From NCBI GenBank assembly GCA_031763025.1, contig JASSKH010000003.1:9003078-9067077 (forward strand): DNA of 64,000 nucleotides. The letters are read 5' to 3'. The notes beneath the pieces are model-generated. The model was not told the origin of the DNA, searched no databases, and saw nothing but the letters and a program-made list of their open reading frames with translations. This DNA comes from Macrocystis pyrifera. Lineage: Eukaryota > Sar > Phaeophyceae > Laminariales > Laminariaceae. Below are positions 32,105 through 43,247 of this stretch, one piece after another. The position numbers and the translations under genes were made by a program. Numbering within the stretch: position 1 is the stretch's first letter; the number at the start of each line of letters is the position of its first letter.

Positions 32105-33042
32105 AGTTGTATTTTTTATACGTATATTTGTCAAATTTTCGTACTTTTGCCAACTTTTCTCTTCGCACGAGCACTTTTAGGCAAAACACTAAGTACACGG
32201 ACACGGGAAGCCCTGCCGAACACATTGGTCTAGGTCTCGGCGCGATCCGTGTACTCTGAAGCGCGTGGCGGGCGCTCAAAGTTTTTTTTTTTTTCCGGCG
32301 GGAGTGGATAAGACGATTTCCCTGGTTTCAGTAAAAGAGGCCTTACTTTGTACATACGTATCGGTACATACATGTCATATTACATGCTGCCCTTTTTCTC
32401 CCCTATGTAGGCTCTCACGAGCTATGAGCACACAGCTCAGACATATGCCATGTACACAACAGACAACATGCACAGATCCCACCGTTCCAACGCTGCCGCC
32501 CCCCCCCCGCCCACCCGCCGTGCGTGCACGACACATCCTTATGCGCAGTGTTGCTGTGGTTGGTTGCGTTTGTCGGAGCCTGCAATCCGCATTTTTGATC
32601 CGTATATACCCAGGATGACGTATACCAGGCATATCCCTGTACATATTTTTTTGTGTTGCTCGGAGCACGTACCACCGCCTAGAGAACAATATAGCCACAG
32701 CAGTGAACAGAGCGTGCTTATACCTCCAGCTTCCTACAGCACCACAACCCTGCTGCCCTGCTGCCCAGCAGCAGCAGCAGTGGGCACACCTTGCGCGTAT
32801 GGATGATCGTACTGCGGCTGTCACAGTTGGTTTATTCGATCGATCACTTGACCACGCCACGAACACACCAACAAGCATCACACACCTCTCGCCCTGCTTC
32901 AGAATCCTCTTCTTCTGCTTATTGCTGTGTGTGATCCAAACTTTGCCACTGCTCCAGCTGTGCTCAGCACAGTGCGCCAGCAGCAGCAGCAGGCAGGGTA
33001 CTATGCGCATGTAGAAGATCCGCGCTGTAAGCTCAGTACTAC
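32105..33042 (+). repeat. Dispersed repeat U, first part of copy U2
   Basis: Matches 12420-12880 and 11850-12110 (CAAATTTTCGTACTTTTGCC; GGAGTGGATAAGACGATTTC; GCGTATGGATGATCGTACTG; CAGCTGTGCTCAGCACAGTG). Interrupted at CAGTACTA (33042) by a foreign coding fragment. Confidence 0.8.
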
Positions 33043-33838
33043 TACAGAATAGACGCCAACGCAAAAAGATCGAGGCCTCGGCAGCAGCTGCAGCAGCTAA
33101 GGCCGGTGGGACCGGCAGCAGGCGCACGCCTGTCCTTGTCCAGACAAGGCCGCCCCAGCAGCAAGACATGGGACAGATTTTCGAGAATAGGATTTTGGAC
33201 AATCTGCGCCCGTATGGCCAGACTGCGGGGGAGGACGACGACCAGGGGGGCGGGGGAAAAGGCAAGAGACGCGCGTACGGTATGACGTCGGCGCGTCTAT
33301 GTCAGGACATCATTGAGATCGGGACCCCGCTCAAGCACGTCGGCCCCATTATCATGAAGTTCTGTACGCGGGCACCGGCGTGCAGCTCGACGAGGTGTTG
33401 CTTCGACCTTTCATGCCAAGAACCCGAACCCAAGGGACCCATAAAGAATACGTTCTCCATCCCCACGTTGACGCAAGGTGGAAGACATGCAAGAAGCACC
33501 CAATGCGGAACGCAAATATGATTTCTTCCGCGAGAACGGCAACGGATCGCGCTGCATCGCCACCTTCCATCCCCTCTTTCTCCCGCTGCTGCGCTGCCTG
33601 TTGCTGCTGCTGCTGACCCTGGCTTACACATGACTGCTATTTTTTAATAATTCTTGATCTCCAGAAATGCTCCATGCTTTTGGGGTTTGGTCTCTAATGA
33701 AAAAAAATGATGACGGCTGCTGTCAATTTTCTTCGTTGTGATTGGTAAAAAAAAACGAAATTCATCTCTGCGCACAACGGTCAATGGACACTGATATTGC
33801 TGGTACCGACTATTAAAAGGACCTCAGGCGCACCCCTA
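33043..33838 (+). pseudogene. Captured coding fragment inserted in repeat U
   Basis: Absent from the same position in copy U1 (about 12110-12118). The first frame is open from the junction: LQNRRQRKKIEASAAAAAAK, then a MGQIFENRILDNLRPYG region with an acidic/Gly linker, then SARLCQDIIEIGTPLKHVGP. A shift near 33360 continues it as YAGTGVQLDEVLLRPFMP and EYVLHPHVDARWK; a further frame reads DFFRENGNGSRC to a TGA near 33630. The rest is non-coding, with an A9 run near 33750. No family recognised. It looks like part of a host or element gene carried in by transposition or retroposition; insertion ends are approximate. Confidence 0.5.
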
Positions 33839-34833
33839 ACTGTAGTTCGTTGTTGTTGTCATCGGCATTGGCCGATGCACGTACCTTCGGCAGTGTGTGA
33901 CCCATTATCCCCGGATCGATATATTCGTCGTCTCGAGTACAAGAACAAATCGTTCGTGATTATTCGTACAGCAGCGTTCGTCCAAACATACTTACAGTAG
34001 TAGTAGTTCTCATTGCTGCGTGTCCTACATTGCTGACCGATAGATCCTAGAGCCAGCTGAAAGGGGGTCAATACACGTACGTTTTTCTCGCGTGGCATTC
34101 TACAGCAGTATTGCTGTATATGCAGTCGTACCTGTACAAGCTACTCTACTGCTGTAGGAGATCGTGCAAAGTGTTTTAGATTGCGTAAAAATCGCGCTAC
34201 GTACCAGTTGTTCGAGCACTGTAATAATAGCATAGACGTCTATACTGCGCGCGATAAAATTTTCGTTTCCGAGGTTCGACTCGCACCATCCACCCTTTTT
34301 TTTTAAAGTCACTTTTTGTTGCTTTTTTTGTACCAATAATAAGACCACAACAGTACTATTATTATTAATAATAATACATTCGTCCACACCTTGCTTTTGT
34401 GAACGTGTACGTAGTATGATATATATATTTTTTATTTTGTTATAAATTTTGAAATACGTCAGCTGTGAGTTCGACTGATTAAATATTAATATAATAAGTT
34501 GTGTGTGTTTATTTTCCAACTTTGGCTTTTTTTGTACCGACCAGTACATTCATCCACCTTGCTTTTCTGAACGTATAATATGATGTTGTAGATACTTGTG
34601 TGTTTTTTTCCAAGGATAAGAGTTTGGGCGCGCTCACGTGTGGCGTGCGTTCACACCTCAACATTTCACAGCTACTCCTAATAGTTGGGAGTAAAGCAAA
34701 GTATGTTCGATAGAATACTGCTCTTATTATCGTAGGTATAATACTTCGTACACTCGCGGTATTTCGGGGTTTTCGTACTCGAGATACTGCGAGTTCTCGC
34801 AGTATTTTGAGGTTCTCTGTCAATATGCTACTT
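33839..34833 (+). repeat. Dispersed repeat U, second part of copy U2
   Basis: Continues the repeat from GTTCGTTGTTG through GATAGATCCTAGAGCCAGC, the B-box-like GGTTCGACTCGCACC (34276) and the GAGGTTCTCTG block. Its last 11 bp (34823-34833) are the target-site duplication of the R2-like element. Confidence 0.8.
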
Positions 34834-34926
34834 GGACCCACGTTTGCGAGTAGTCAGCGGGGGTGCCGGGCAGCGCTCGGCGGTGGCAGAGCTCATAGTA
34901 GAGTAGGGCCTGGACCTCCCCCATCG

Positions 34927-36809
34927 ATGCCACCGGGCGCGACAGCGGGTTCACGGGACTCAAGAACGCCCCCCCTAACCCTCCCCCAGAGAGAAACATG
35001 TGAGAGACGCCGTCAGGAAAGCAGCGATCCCATGGAAGTTGACTCTGTTCAGAGGAATATACCTCGAGAGGATAATCCACCATGTAGGGATATGGCTAGC
35101 ATGGGGACAAGAGGGGGTCACCGCCAATCCAACAGCGGTACCACATCGGTCAGAGGTTCCAACGGGGGGCGGCGACACCACTAAGATCGTCCACAGGTGC
35201 GGGAACGGCCATAGGTGAAGGACGACGGGACACGACGAGTGCACCTGGAGAGGGGCTTATCTCCTCCAGAACGAGGGCGCGCACCCGAATAGCTGCTGCC
35301 ATCAGCGCACAATCATCGGATGGGGGGGGGGGAAGGCAGCTCTCCACTGAGCCAGTCCATAGAGCGTCCCCTCAACAGCCAACGATGACGCGGATGGCGC
35401 CGTTGGCAACGTCTTTGCAGCCAGCGCTTCCGTCGTTGCCGGAAGAATCCCCAAATACGCCTGGTTCAGTACAGTTGCCGACAACGGAATCGGGGCCACC
35501 CCTGACGACCCCACTTTCCCTTGGGGGGTCAAGAACACTCGTCATAGAAGGTTTGCCGGTATCGGGAGAGGTACCATCCCAGACACCAGGGCCTGCACAG
35601 CTACCGCCACCGCAGCACCAACAATGGCCGTGGCCTACCAGGCCGCCGGCAGCGCAACCGACGGTGCTCGTGTCGCGTCCACTACATCCTCCATCAAGGG
35701 GGCAATCTCAACTGACGATACAGCTTCCTCCAACCATATCGGTGCCCATATCGACCCCCTCGACGGCACTGCTACCGTCGCCAGATACCTCTCCGTCCAC
35801 CAGATCACCCCGAGCGTCATCGCCAAGCCCGTCACCGTCGCCGTCGCAGCCATTGTCACCAGTGCTACCGACAGCTGGCCTCCCTTCGACAGCGGGATCA
35901 CTTTTAACACTGGGTTTGGCCCTTGCGGTCGAAACACCATCACAGGTAGCGGTCAGGACGACACAATCGGCGCTACCAAGGCCGTCACGGCCGACTTCCA
36001 CACGGATGTTGGAAGGGAGTAGTTCGACTCTCGCGCCGACGTTCGAATTGCCCCCGTCGCCGCCACGGACACCTTCGCCGTCGCCCGTAGAAGATCAGCT
36101 TCGGGAGGAAGTCACGGAGGACTGTAGTGTCTGCTACGAGACCTTGGCCGCCCCGATGGTTCTTTTAGGGAGATGCCCCCATCGACTGCATCTTCCATGC
36201 TACGCCGCACTCAGAGTTAGGGCGGGGGGCAACCTAAGGTGTCCGGCGTGCAGAGCGACCGTAACGATCAACGAGGCCGATGCGATGGCGCTACGTCAAC
36301 ACAGCAATGAAGTTATGGTAGAGGCGCTAACGATCGCACAGCAAGAGATTCCGGCTAACGGAGGAGCGAAAGCACCAACAGGGGCCGCAGGAGGTGAGAG
36401 GAGGCGGCGAGTGATATGCAGCATTTGTCACTGTCTGGTTGAGGCGACGGCAAGCGTACAAGTGTCTTGTTTGTGCGAGGTACACCGCCGTTGTGCTCTA
36501 GGATTCTGCGAAGACGCAATGCCCCGAGCCAGGATTCTCGATGGGGCACACCAAGTCACGTGCCCAAATCCAGCCCTGCACGAGGAGCATCAAGAGGTGG
36601 ATCTACACCTCCTCCTGCAACAGATTCGAGCTCTCGGCAGATCGGTGGACACGGCAGAAGAAAGCGCCATAAGAGACAGGATCACCGCTGCCGAGCTCCG
36701 CCTCATGGGAAGGGCCCAAACTATTCCAGAAACGATGGATTTATCAAGGAGCGCCACAGAGCGAGGTGAGGAGGACATACAAGGAGAATGGCGTGGCACG
36801 ACCCCATAG
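34927..36809 (+). pseudogene. R2-like element, N-terminal region with two RING modules
   Basis: The first in-frame ATG after the element start is 34927 (MPPGATAGSRDS). This frame ends at 35184; a -1 step at about 35180 beside a G-run continues open (RSSTGAGTAIGEG...) into a long Pro/Ser/Thr linker. A canonical RING-H2 follows at 36123-36251: C-x2-C-x13-C-x-H-x2-H-x2-C-x13-C-x2-C, starting CSVC. A second, variant RING lies at 36417-36590 (CSIC ... CLCEVHRRC ... C-x5-H). RING-H2 domains usually bind E2 enzymes in ubiquitin ligases; such a role here is inference. The segment ends at a TAG (36807-36809) that could be a mutated CAG. Confidence 0.75.
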
Positions 36810-37403
36810 CCGCAGGCGCAAGCGCCGTGTGGGGCCTGTAACGGGCACATGGAGGATGACCAGCGGTTTGCTTTTGGTGGCTGGATCGTTCACAGGAGAT
36901 GTGCCACAGAAAGCGTGGAGGGGGCAGACGGCAGGGGAGACGATCGGTTTGGGGTGGCTATCCCAGGAGGGACAGGAGTTCCACTTCGTAGAACGTTCCG
37001 GCTCACGGTAATAGTGCCCAGGCTCCACCTGAGGTACGACCGCACTACCGCAGAGGGTGAGCATCAACAGAGACAGTTGGAAACACTGTGGAGATCACTG
37101 GAGTCGGGTATCGAGGAGGCCGCGAGCCAGGTTGAAGAGAATCAGGGCGTGGAAGGGGGGTTAGAGGAGTCCGACGATTTATGGTGCACATATTGCGGTT
37201 GGCCTTTCGATAGTTCTGGTGGGGAGTCAGAAGACAACTATGTTCGCGTACCCGTTCCGTGCACCCACGGAGACTTTGTGCACGCCCGCTGGATGCTGGA
37301 CCGCGCGGAACACCTCGCGAGAGGGCATACAGACCCTAGGCCCTGCGTTGCGTGTCGCTCGGCGTGGCCGGGAGGAAGCCGACCTCCCCACCCGCAGAGC
37401 TAG
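36810..37403 (+). pseudogene. R2-like element, middle region: two further zinc modules
   Basis: Same frame as the preceding segment, right after the TAG. Begins with a half-RING-like site, C-x2-C-x17-H-x2-C (CGAC...HRRC, 36828-36906), then a charged helix-prone stretch. RING copy 4a at 37185-37355 reads CTYC ... CTHGDFVHARW ... C-x2-C; its sixth ligand is Trp instead of Cys, unlike copy 4b. After RPPHP the frame must step -1 (near 37390) to reach AELARGLP, which aligns with copy 4b; otherwise it stops at 37401. Confidence 0.72.
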
Positions 37404-40400
37404 CTAGAGGATTGCCCATGAATGAGCACGGTGGAAGGTGGGTGGCGGTGAGGGGCGCCCTGCAGTTCGCCGCCCACGTTCATCGGGGCAACTCCGAACC
37501 GGAGCCAGCCAGCTACGTTACAACTGGCGCTTTCGGCACGTTTGAGCTCATGTTACGTGCCCATGGTGGGAGCCCGACCTCCTCGTTCTTGCTGTGCTCC
37601 CCGTTTTGCGATGCGTTGGACATGCCTCAAGGTGCATACCTCGATTTCCCCCGACCGAGGGGATGGGAAGCGGCGGTCGGCCATTACCGTACGCTGTTCG
37701 CGGCATATGCCATTCAACCGCAGGACGTCTTGCGCCGACTTCCAAATCAAAAACTCTACATCGGACCACATGTCCAAGAGTATCTGGTAAGTCTGGACGC
37801 CGAATGCGAAGAACGCTTAGCGAGGTGGACCCTCGGGGTCCAACGTGCGTTGGAAACGGGTGAAGCGCTTCCTCCCTTTTTGGCGGCGGTGGCAACCACG
37901 TCGGAGAGAACGGACAGGGCGCCGGAGAGTGACCAGTTACAAATGGGACCGATTGGACAGGGAGGTGACACTAGTAGTGAAGTAGAAAGGCGTCAGAATG
38001 TGGGGAACAGGGGCGCCTCTCCCTGCACGTACTGCGGGCGGGCTCTAGCGGAATCTACCGGAGAATTGGCGGTAGACACTTTATGGGCATCTTTTCCGTG
38101 CCCCCACGGAGAGCAAGTGCATGCTCGCTGCATGCTGGATCGTGCGGAATGCCTCGCGAGAGGGCAAGCAGATCCACAGCCATGCGCTGCATGTCGCTCT
38201 GAATGGCCGGCAAGAAACCGGCCGCTCCATCCAGCGGAGCTGGCAGAGGACCTTCCAAGGCCACGGTTAGGGGGAAGGTGGTCTGCGGTAGGAGGAGCCT
38301 TGCAGTTCGCAGAACTCTTGGAGGAGGACGGCCCCCGGCTGGATCCGGCCAGTTACGTCACGACTGGTTCCCACAATACCTGGGAAGAGATGGTGAGGAC
38401 CCATGGAGGAAGTCCAACCTCTTCGTTTCTGTTGTGCACCCTGTTCAGCGATGCTCTCAGCCTGCCCCAGCGAGCCTACCTCGACTTCCCCCGACCGAGG
38501 GAATGGCGAGCGGCAGCCGGCCACTACCGTAAGGTTTTCGCCGCGTACGGTATCCGACCGCAGGACATCATGCTCCGGCTCCAGAATCGGAGGATCTACA
38601 TCCTACCCCGTGTCCAAGAGTTTCTGGCGGGCCTCGACTCCGCATGGGAAGACCGGTTGACGAGGTGGACCCTAGGGGTTCGAAACGCGCTGGAAGCAGG
38701 GGAGACGCTGCCTCCTTTTCCGACGGAGGCGGGGACCCTAGGGTCCATAAACGTGTTGGAGCCAAGGAACGCGCTGCCTCCTTCTCCGACGGCGGTAGGG
38801 GCAACAGCGGAAGGAACGAACTCGGCACTGGAGAGCGGCCCGTTAGCAGCGAGGGTGACGCTGTCAGTAGGTGAGGCTTCGGTGTCTGAAGGCGACCCGC
38901 GAGTGAGGCGGCAGGCAGAGCCAGGAGATGCTGGTTATGTTGCCGCGGGGATCTTTCTCACTGCCGGAGATGGAGATACCACGGCACCGGGACATTTGTC
39001 CCCCCTCCCGAGACAGCCCACTGCCACTCCAACGACGGCGGGAGCCACAACGGAAGGGACGGAACCGGTGCGGGCGAGCAACCCTTTGGCAGCGGGAGTG
39101 ACACCACCGGAAGGTGAAGCCCCATCGCCAGAAGGCGAACCGGGGGTAAGAGGGCAGGCGGAGCCAGGACATGTTGCTTCGGTAGCCCCGGAGAACCCCC
39201 ACACCGCAAGGGACAGGGAGGCCACGACGCCGGGACGCTCGCCCCCCCCTCTGACACAGCCCCGTATCACCCCGTCAACAACTGAAGCAACTGCGTCCAC
39301 GCCCACCGGCGCAGTAGAGGGTGGGGAGAGCGCAAGAGGTAGGCGAGGTCGACCGCGCGGATCTGGAAGGGGATCACGAGCGGCGATAAGTGGAAGAGGG
39401 GTCGCCACGAGCCGGGGGAGAATCTCTCGACCCGGGAGCGGCGAGCCGCCCATGTCCCCTGGCGAAGAAGGGAGTGGCGAAGGAGAAAGTGAATTTCGCG
39501 GGGAAGGAGGGGACGGAGAAGGAGGAGGTCCAGCACCAGAGAGCGTATCGCAACTTCACGCTTTCATTGCAGACGACCAAAGCGGTACGACCTGCGGGGG
39601 TTGTAGAGCAACGATTGCTTGGGGACACCGAGTGGTGGGGTTACCTTGTGGACGTCAACATGCAATGCATGCGAGGTGCGTGGTGAATGCAGTCAGGCGA
39701 GGCGGGGCGCAGGTGCCGCTGCTCTGCGGCGCTAGGGGATGTACAGCTCGTCATGGAAGCCGGGAAGCACTAGAAGCGGCAGTTCAGGCAGACCCCGGAC
39801 TGAGCGTTACGGCAGCGGGACTCGGAAGGAGACCTGACGACCTTGACGATGGGCGCCGGGATGGGCTCCTCTATCCCTGGGACCAAAGTACGTTGGGGAT
39901 CGCAGGACCACTCGACGATGTTCCCCTTGAGGACCTCCAACAACGCTTCGTCACTGTTATTAAAGTACAATCAAGATTGGCTACTGCTCACGCCAAGCTT
40001 ATCACCCACGTGCTTGGCCTCCTTAACCACGCCCTGGGAGAGCATCGCCCACACAGACAGTCGGAGACGCCGACCTCACTCTTAAGGTCAATCAAGCTTT
40101 GGTACATCCTCCCGGTTCTACTGCACTCGCCAGATGGACGAGTGAAGCGGCGCGAAAGGTTTGCGTCTGTCGAACGCGGTGATCTCACCTTTCTACTCCC
40201 GTGGTTAATGGAGTATACCCGTCGAACATCGAGAAGACAGAGGGGTCAAGCTCGCGAAGTGACGGACGCTGATCTGTTCAAGAGGGCGTCTTCAGCATGC
40301 CGCCATCCAGGGGGGGTGACAGTCGCAGCACGCAGCCTCCTCGCGGAACCACGCGCGCCGGGAAACGAGGAAACGTGGGAGCGAGTGAAAGCAAAGTTCC

Positions 40401-41218
40401 CGGAGGAGGATCAGACCGCCGTCTCCGAAGCAGCAGCGGCAGCGGTGGCTACAAGTTCCTCCGACCCGGAGGAAGGGAGGGGGCCCAAGTGGCGCGCGGA
40501 GGAAGAATTCGACCCACAGGTGGCCCTCGAGGTCATCAACTCTCGCAACGCGCTATCAGGCGCAGGAAGCGATGGCTTGCGCTTTTCGCACCTGCAGTCA
40601 ATTATCAGGACTGGCATTGGGCGCGAACAATTTGGGGCTGGCATTGAAGCCTTCTTGAGGAGAATTATCGACGATCCAAACGCCTTTCCGCCGGAATTCT
40701 GGCAGCTTTTCCTGCAGTCCAACCTCACTGCCTTGGGTGAAAAATGCCGCCCCGTCTACGTAGGGATGACATGGAGACGCCCTCTCACAGCCGGGACCAT
40801 GCGGCAGTGGCGACCACGACTGGAGGAGACCAACCGCGAGGCGAGACAGTTTGGAGTCGGAGTACGAGGGGGGGTGGAGCAGGTAGCGCTACACGCGCGG
40901 GTACACCACGAGGCAAAAAACTGGTTGATTCTCACAGACTGCTCCAACGCCTTCAACACGGTAAAACGGACGGCTGTGCTTGCAGAGGTAGCCACCTGCG
41001 CGCCTGCGCTTACACCGTTCGTGACAAAGTGTTACGGGGAAAGAACTGCTCCCGTGTTCTTCCAGATGGAATCGGGAGAAAGGCGCAAGATCGAATGCTC
41101 CAGTGGGGTACAGCAAGGGGATGCCATGGGGCCGGCGTTGTTCTGCATGCATCTCTTACCGGTGCTGAAGCGGACCCGAGCGGAGTTCGAGCCAAAAGGA
41201 GTGGAGGCATTCGCTACT
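37388..41218 (+). pseudogene. R2-like element, duplicated RING block, linker and RT fingers/palm
   Basis: A novel domain of about 150 residues (GGRW.AV.GALQFA ... SYVTTG ... GGSPTSSFLLC ... YLDFPRPR) occurs twice, at 37430-37885 and 38270-38735, each behind a RING copy. RING 4b at 38024-38194 has all eight ligands (CTYC ... CPHGEQVHARC ... CAAC). Another RING-like module lies at 39593-39742 (CGGC ... CGRQHAMHARC ... C-x4-C). A basic GRRGRPRGSGRG segment at about 39330 looks like an AT-hook. RT begins near 40500: GAGSDGLRFSHL, KCRPVYVGMTWRRPLT, palm motif ILTDCSNAFNTVKR (Asp codon 40937) and SSGVQQGDAMGPALF. The frame ends TAG at 41219, inside the catalytic motif. Confidence 0.85.
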
Positions 41219-43083
41219 TAGACGACATTAGCATCGGAATGATGGAAATCACACCCGATACTGTGGAAGTTGTACCTTTCCTACAGCGTGAGCTGTCCAA
41301 CATTGGCATTGCAATCAACCCGAGCAAAACGGTTGCCTTGCCCCCGAAGGGGCACGTACCTACGCCGGAACAAATCGCCCTTCTTGGAGGTATTGGAGTC
41401 CGCATCGCGGAACGGGGTGGAGTAAAGGTGGTTGGGGTTCCCGTCGGCACCGACGAATACGCGATGGAGAGCGCAATGGAGATAGTTCACAACGGGGGAG
41501 CGGAACAACTCACGCGGATGCTACCGCGTATGCCAGACAAGCAAGCAGCCAACTTGATCGCCACCGGCTCTATGGTGCAACGGACCACCTATATAGAAAG
41601 AGTGATAGACCCGGAAATGTCCCTGCCCGCATGCCTAAAAGCAGATGGAAACGCGATGTGGATGCTGGAGAAATTGCTTGATCTCCCGGGGACAGCAGAA
41701 GAAACGTCGTTCTTCGAGAATGGATGCCCAACAAATCAGCTGGTCTTGCAGCCCTACCAACAGGCGCAGGCAAGACTGACCACGGGGGCCGGAGGGTTTG
41801 GACTGGCGTCGGCTGAAGCCCAGAGGATGTCAGCGTCCGTCGGAAGCTTGGTAGCGACGGTGCCGGAGGTGCTTGCTGACCTGTCCGGCGCTATCGGGGA
41901 CAAAGTCCGGTGGGAGCTCCCCGATTCAGACCTCGTCCGGCGCATCTGGAACAGCATCAGGGACCTCCGCGATATACATGGGGTTTCAGAAGAAGCCATG
42001 GCGAACATCGTGCCGGAAAGCTGGCGGGATAGAGCATTTCGAGGAGAACAAGAGGACTCAGGGTTGTCAGTTGCGGAAGTATTGCCGGCACATGATGTCG
42101 AATCCATCAGCTCCAGCAAAGCGCAGCATAGACTGGGGAAGCTGGTAAACCGAGTCCGTTATGAGAGATACGTTGCTTCACTGGACCAGCTCCCCGTCGG
42201 CAACCCACGAGAAGAGAAAGAGTCGAGGGGTCTGGCCAAGGCCCGGCAACGGAGCCAATCGGGACCAGGGGCTACCGCATTCCTAAGGGCGAGACCTGTC
42301 GACGCGGCCAGAGTTATCCCACCGTCAGAGTTTGTGGCTGCGGGAAGGCGGTTTCTGGAGATTGAGGAGTTCCTAGCGGCAAGGTGCCCCTGCTGCGGTG
42401 CAGCGGAGGCTACTACACGACATGCACGATTATGTCATCGATCGGGCGCGCAAGTAAACCAGCACCAGCCTCTGGTGCACGCGCTCTCCCGCACCTTCAA
42501 GAGGATGTCCATCCGCCACCAAATAGAAAGCGGGGCCCCTTTCCACGCAAACAGGGATCTCCGCATGGACATCGTCATCGAGGCAGGAGGACTCCGAGAT
42601 GTTACGGCATCAGAGTATCGCAATCAAGCGATACTCCTCGACGTCACGTATGCGGATCCACAGGCGGGGATCCACATGCGGGCAGGCAGCGCTGACCGAG
42701 ACGGATCAGCTGCTTCCACTTCTGAGGCGCGCAAGCGCAGTCACTACGCTCGTCCGGGACAGATGTCTTTCGACGAGCGCAGCTACAAACTCGCCACCCT
42801 CGCGGTGGAAAGCTTTGGACGCCTCGGAAAGGAAGGCAGCGATCTAATTGATCAGTTGGCGACAAGCATAGTTGGAGGGACGGACGGATCGTCCCGAGCG
42901 CGGAAGGGCGTCTGCAAAGAACGCCTCTTCCAGATCATCTCCGTGACTACACAGGTCGCAATTTCACGTAGAGTACATAGATATAAACTTGCCCTGAGGG
43001 ACCGCCAGGCTGCTAGGGGAAGGGAGGAAGAAGCCGGAGGAATGCGGCCAATGACATGGGGATGGAACGTCGATGAGGAATAG
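41215..43083 (+). pseudogene. R2-like element, RT catalytic motif to restriction-like endonuclease
   Basis: In the next frame the catalytic YLDDI is at 41215-41229, overlapping the previous frame by one base, so a single -1 step (or restoring one base) joins motif B to motif C. The thumb follows (NPSKTVALPPKGH, VVGVPVGTDEYA), then a long helical region (QARLTTGAGGFGLAS). A C-x2-C-x8-H-x3-C finger lies at 42385-42438 (CPCC ... HARLC). The endonuclease core is at about 42561-42660 (LRMDIVIEAGG ... ILLDVTYADP), matching the PD-(D/E)xK pattern used by R2-type elements to nick their target. TAG at 43081. Confidence 0.87.
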
Positions 43084-43247
43084 AATATATTGTACTGGTA
43101 GCTAAAATGAAATGTTGTGGGGCATGGGAATTTGGAAACGACAGGAAGAGAAGTGTATGAGGGATACTACTGATTTAAGGAAGGATATTTGGTTAATATA
43201 GGTACGGCATCTACGCTATTTTGTCAGAAGGCAAGAAATATATATAT

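Larger units (their letters stand above)
34834..43247 (+). mobile_element. R2-like non-LTR retroelement with RING-finger array, 8.4 kb
   Basis: Bounded by an exact 11-bp duplication ATATGCTACTT (34823-34833 and 43248-43258) in repeat U; the rejoined flanks align with the uninterrupted copy U1 near 13565-13600. One long coding unit of about 8.1 kb, then a 165-bp 3' region ending in (TA)n. Domain order: Pro/Ser-rich leader, up to six RING-type zinc modules, basic RGG/AT-hook-like segment, reverse transcriptase, CCHC-type finger and restriction-like endonuclease. The last two identify the R2/CRE-type (RLE) class of non-LTR elements. The frame is interrupted by one TAG and three -1 shifts. Confidence 0.88.

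Noticed and set aside
34834-34930. HDV-like self-cleaving ribozyme at the 5' end of the R2-like element
   Set aside because: Many R2 elements start with one, so I looked for a P1 partner of the first bases GGACCCA within the next 100 nt. None is visible. A covariance-model search would decide.
35624-36022. 132- and 102-codon ORFs in other frames of the R2-like linker
   Set aside because: Low-complexity Pro/Ser coding in the main frame opens the alternative frames; no independent support.
41205-41221. Programmed -1 frameshift at the RT catalytic motif
   Set aside because: No X-XXY-YYZ slippery heptamer or clear pseudoknot at the site; a one-base deletion or sequencing error explains it more simply.
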